From Bryobacterales bacterium (lineage in GTDB: Bacteria > Acidobacteriota > Terriglobia > Bryobacterales > Bryobacteraceae), in assembly GCA_020851655.1 (NCBI GenBank), contig JADZCI010000022.1, forward strand, positions 1-35,580: a stretch of 35,580 nt of DNA. Direction: 5' to 3'. Below the pieces are notes generated by a model. It was not told the origin of the DNA. It worked only from the letters and a program-made list of their open reading frames with translations, and made no database searches. Every line of letters starts with the position of its first letter. The stretch's first letter is position 1. Below, piece by piece: positions 33,764 to 35,580 of this stretch. Made by a program: the position numbers and the translations under genes.

Positions 33764-34687
33764 ATGCCCGATATAGTCCAGACAGTTGTGGTGAGCCTGA
33801 TGCTGGCATCGAGTGTGGCGGCCCAGCCCCCCTCCTCCCCTGAAGCGGCACAGTTGCTGCAGCGGGCCAACGAGCAGTACCGCAACCACAACCCTGCTGA
33901 AGCGGTGCGGTTGTATGAAGAGTATCTGGCGAGCTACGAGAACCGTGCCGATGTCCGTGTCTTTCTGGGTGCGGCGCTACTGAATGAGGGGAAAGAGGAT
34001 GAAGCCCTGAAGCAAGTGCGACGCGCGCTGGAACTGGACCAAAGGCTTGCGCTTGCGTACGTTCTGGCAGGCCGGATTTATGCCGGACGCAGCGAATGGG
34101 ATCGGGCACAACGCGCGTTCGCCGACGCTCTGCGGCTCAACCCGAACGACCGGGAAGCGTCGTATTTCTCGGGGCGAGCTTATTACGAGGAGAATCGGTT
34201 CGAGAAATCAATCGCCGCACTGCAGAAGACATTGTCGTTGGGTAGTGAACAGAGCCGGGTCTACGAGATCCTGGCATTGGCGTATGACGGTCTTGGCGAT
34301 ACGAAGAAGGCCGAGGCGGCCTACCGGCGCGCCACTGATCTGGCCGGGGCCGCGGCGCGTCCCTATCATGCGTATGGTGCGTTCCTGCTGAGACAAGGCA
34401 ACACTGCGAAGGCCATTGAGGCGCTACAGGACTCTCTGCGGCGTAACCCGGTCTCGGTGGACACGCGATATGAGCTGGCCAAAGCGTATCTCAGGGATTC
34501 GAAGCCCGGCGAAGCAGTACGTCTACTGCGCGAAGCTCTTGCGGTGTCAGACGAGTGCCGCCTCCACTGGCTGCTGGCGAAGGCTTACGCGCAGCAGGGG
34601 ATGGAAGAAGATGCTGGGCGCGAGGCGGTTCACGTGCGAGGCTGCTGGCAGGAAATCTCAACCGGCTATTCGAGAAACCTGCAATGA
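33764..34687 (+). CDS. Exported TPR-repeat protein
   Basis: A 307-residue protein with a signal peptide (MPDIVQTVVVSLMLASSVAA) followed by about seven or eight tetratricopeptide repeats over residues 27-290. Examples are AEAVRLYEEYLASY, DEALKQVRRALELD and AEAAYRRATDLAG. TPR solenoids are protein-binding scaffolds with no catalysis. It starts 24 bases after the GH38 stop, so the two are likely co-transcribed. TPR proteins often close acidobacterial receptor/hydrolase operons, but its partner here cannot be read from sequence. The right copy of the 27-bp repeat lies 18 bases after its stop. Confidence 0.88.
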   Translation: MPDIVQTVVVSLMLASSVAAQPPSSPEAAQLLQRANEQYRNHNPAEAVRLYEEYLASYENRADVRVFLGAALLNEGKEDEALKQVRRALELDQRLALAYVLAGRIYAGRSEWDRAQRAFADALRLNPNDREASYFSGRAYYEENRFEKSIAALQKTLSLGSEQSRVYEILALAYDGLGDTKKAEAAYRRATDLAGAAARPYHAYGAFLLRQGNTAKAIEALQDSLRRNPVSVDTRYELAKAYLRDSKPGEAVRLLREALAVSDECRLHWLLAKAYAQQGMEEDAGREAVHVRGCWQEISTGYSRNLQ

Positions 34688-34705
34688 AGGAGCTCGCGAC
34701 GGGAT

Positions 34706-34732
34706 CAGAATACGCACTGAACGCAAATCCCG
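34706..34732 (+). repeat. 27-bp direct repeat, right copy (candidate attachment site)
   Basis: Identical to 21267-21293. Read in the same frame it encodes RIRTERKSR followed by PEVI and a stop at 34746-34748. That is exactly the same number of codons as after the left copy (AARI, stop). If the sequences were joined at the repeat, the exported-protein gene would end here, 67 bases before the bS21 gene. Confidence 0.9.
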
Positions 34733-34815
34733 GCCCGAGGTCATCTGACCTTCCGCGCTATCATGGTTCTTTGGTGCATCCGCACCGGAATCCAGCCGGA
34801 AGGAGGTGAGTAGGA

Positions 34816-35013
34816 ATGGCAGAAGTGATGATTCAGGATGGCGAAACGCTTGAAAGCGCATTGCGCCGGTTCAAGCGGAAAGTCCAACAGGAAGACATCA
34901 TTAAGGAGATCAAAAAGCACTCCTACTACATGAAACCCGGCGAAAAGAAGCGCGTCAAGCAGGCGCTGGCGCGCAAGCGGAATCGCAAACGGCGAGTCAA
35001 GGACGTCGATTAA
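34816..35013 (+). CDS. rpsU: 30S ribosomal protein bS21
   Basis: A 65-residue basic protein with the family pattern: VMIQDGETLESALRRFKRKV, then an arginine/lysine-rich tail (ALARKRNRKRRVKD). bS21 binds the platform of the small ribosomal subunit near the mRNA exit and anti-Shine-Dalgarno region. A strong AGGAGG ribosome site lies about 11 bases before ATG 34816. It is followed by a strong terminator hairpin. No promoter consensus could be fixed in the 83 bases between the right repeat copy and the gene. Confidence 0.95.
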   Translation: MAEVMIQDGETLESALRRFKRKVQQEDIIKEIKKHSYYMKPGEKKRVKQALARKRNRKRRVKDVD

Positions 35014-35043
35014 GCGGGTTCTTAAATCCGGCAAACAAGCATC

Positions 35044-35071
35044 AGGGCGCTCCCTTCAAACGGAGCGCCCT
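35044..35071. terminator. Bidirectional terminator between rpsU and the permease gene
   Basis: A perfect 10-base-pair stem (AGGGCGCTCC at 35044-35053, GGAGCGCCCT at 35062-35071) with an 8-base loop. It lies 30 bases after rpsU, and the last codons and stop of the convergent permease gene fall within it, so it can end both transcripts. The T-run after it is weak (TTCGTGTGTT on plus). Confidence 0.8.
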
Positions 35072-35580
35072 TCGTGTGTTGGTCCGGTGTGCGGGCCGGC
35101 CAGCGCGCTACGTTTGCGCCCGAACACCCAATAGAACGCCAGCCCAATCGCCGACCAGGAAAAGAACCTGAGCCAGGTTTGCAAGGGCAGCGCCAGCATC
35201 AGCACCAGGCAGCAGACAATCGACAGGATCGGGAACAGCGAGCCAAACGGAACCCGAAAAGCCCTGGGACGGTCCGGGTCGGTCTTGCGCAGGACCATCA
35301 CGCCGATCGAGACGACGACAAAGGCGAACAGCGTCCCGATGTTGGACAGTTCCGCAAATGTTCCGATGTCCCAGACGCCTGCTGGAATGGCAACGGCGAA
35401 TCCGGCGATCCAGGTGCTGACATGAGGGGTGCGGTGCCTGGGGTGAACGCGCGAAAAGAACTTCGGCAGCAGGCCATCGCGGGACATGGCGAACCACACG
35501 CGCGCCTGGCCGTACTGAAACACCAGCAGCGATGAAAGCATGCCCACCACGGCGCCGATGCTGACCCAGCGCAGGATGCC
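35056..35580 (-). CDS. APC-superfamily amino acid permease, C-terminal part (start outside window)
   Basis: The minus-strand frame is open from the window edge (residues GILRWVSIGA) to a TGA at 35056-35058, about 174 codons. It shows the C-terminal third of a cationic-amino-acid-type APC transporter: the conserved QYGQARVWFAMSRDGLLPKF segment with RHRTPHVST, followed by about four membrane helices (IAGFAVAIPAGVWD; GTLFAFVVVSIGVMVLRKTD; LFPILSIVCCLVLMLALPL; WSAIGLAFYWVFG). By family the substrate is a basic or neutral amino acid taken up with protons. The substrate cannot be fixed from this part. Confidence 0.9.
   Translation of the reverse strand, partial: GILRWVSIGAVVGMLSSLLVFQYGQARVWFAMSRDGLLPKFFSRVHPRHRTPHVSTWIAGFAVAIPAGVWDIGTFAELSNIGTLFAFVVVSIGVMVLRKTDPDRPRAFRVPFGSLFPILSIVCCLVLMLALPLQTWLRFFSWSAIGLAFYWVFGRKRSALAGPHTGPTHEGRSV

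Larger units (their letters stand above)
21294..34705. other. Repeat-bounded accessory segment (candidate integrated island)
   Basis: About 13.4 kb lie between two perfect 27-bp direct repeats. The segment carries an anti-sigma factor, an ECF sigma factor, two tandem Oar-like receptors, a GH38-family enzyme and a TPR protein, whereas both flanks carry housekeeping-type genes (RibBA-like protein, exported protein, bS21). The base composition inside appears somewhat less GC-rich by eye. No integrase, transposase or inverted repeats were found, so mobility is inference from the repeats alone. Confidence 0.35.

Overview
This window looks like a chromosomal segment of an Acidobacteriota bacterium, probably of the Bryobacterales/Solibacter type. 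That placement is inference from gene content: two tandem Oar-like giant TonB-dependent receptors with an N-terminal carboxypeptidase-regulatory-like domain, a DUF1549/DUF1553 plus DUF1501 pair, DUF2203 and DUF507 proteins, a Tat-type GH38 enzyme, and GC-rich coding. No database search was possible. Genes are tightly packed and no gene-free stretch exceeds 300 bases.

Positions 1-9152 hold a cyanophycin (multi-L-arginyl-poly-L-aspartate) locus. It has three cyanophycin-synthetase paralogues: an incomplete one at 1-1079, a full-length canonical CphA at 1076-3715 that overlaps it by ATGA, and a shorter one at 6762-9152 whose ATP-grasp site is degraded while its Mur-ligase site is intact. Between them, on the opposite strand, lie a half-size ABC exporter with an unusual N-terminal domain and zinc ribbon, and a DUF1854 protein. 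Positions 9189-15061 continue on the minus strand with a ZnuD-like TonB receptor, a DUF1549/DUF1553 protein and a DUF1501 protein. They run in the same direction as the short synthetase paralogue and close to it, so they may be co-transcribed with it.

Positions 15193-21309 look like core genome: DUF2203, a double DUF507 protein, tRNA-Ser(GCU) with promoter and leader hairpin, a membrane-bound PDZ/GAF/PP2C phosphatase, a RibBA-type protein with altered active-site residues in both domains, and an exported protein of unknown function.

Positions 21294-34705 are bracketed by a perfect 27-bp direct repeat. The segment carries a large anti-sigma factor, an ECF sigma factor, two tandem Oar-like receptors, a GH38-family enzyme and an exported TPR protein, and reads as a regulated glycan uptake and degradation module. 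The left repeat copy forms the 3' end of the exported-protein gene. The right copy would supply an alternative 3' end of exactly the same length in the same frame, as expected from integration into the end of a gene. No integrase is visible. Beyond the right repeat come ribosomal protein bS21, a bidirectional terminator and the 3' part of an APC-family amino acid permease.

The most interesting items are the three-member cyanophycin synthetase set with complementary loss of domains, the 27-bp repeat-bounded module, and the RibBA-like protein that appears to have lost key residues of both activities.
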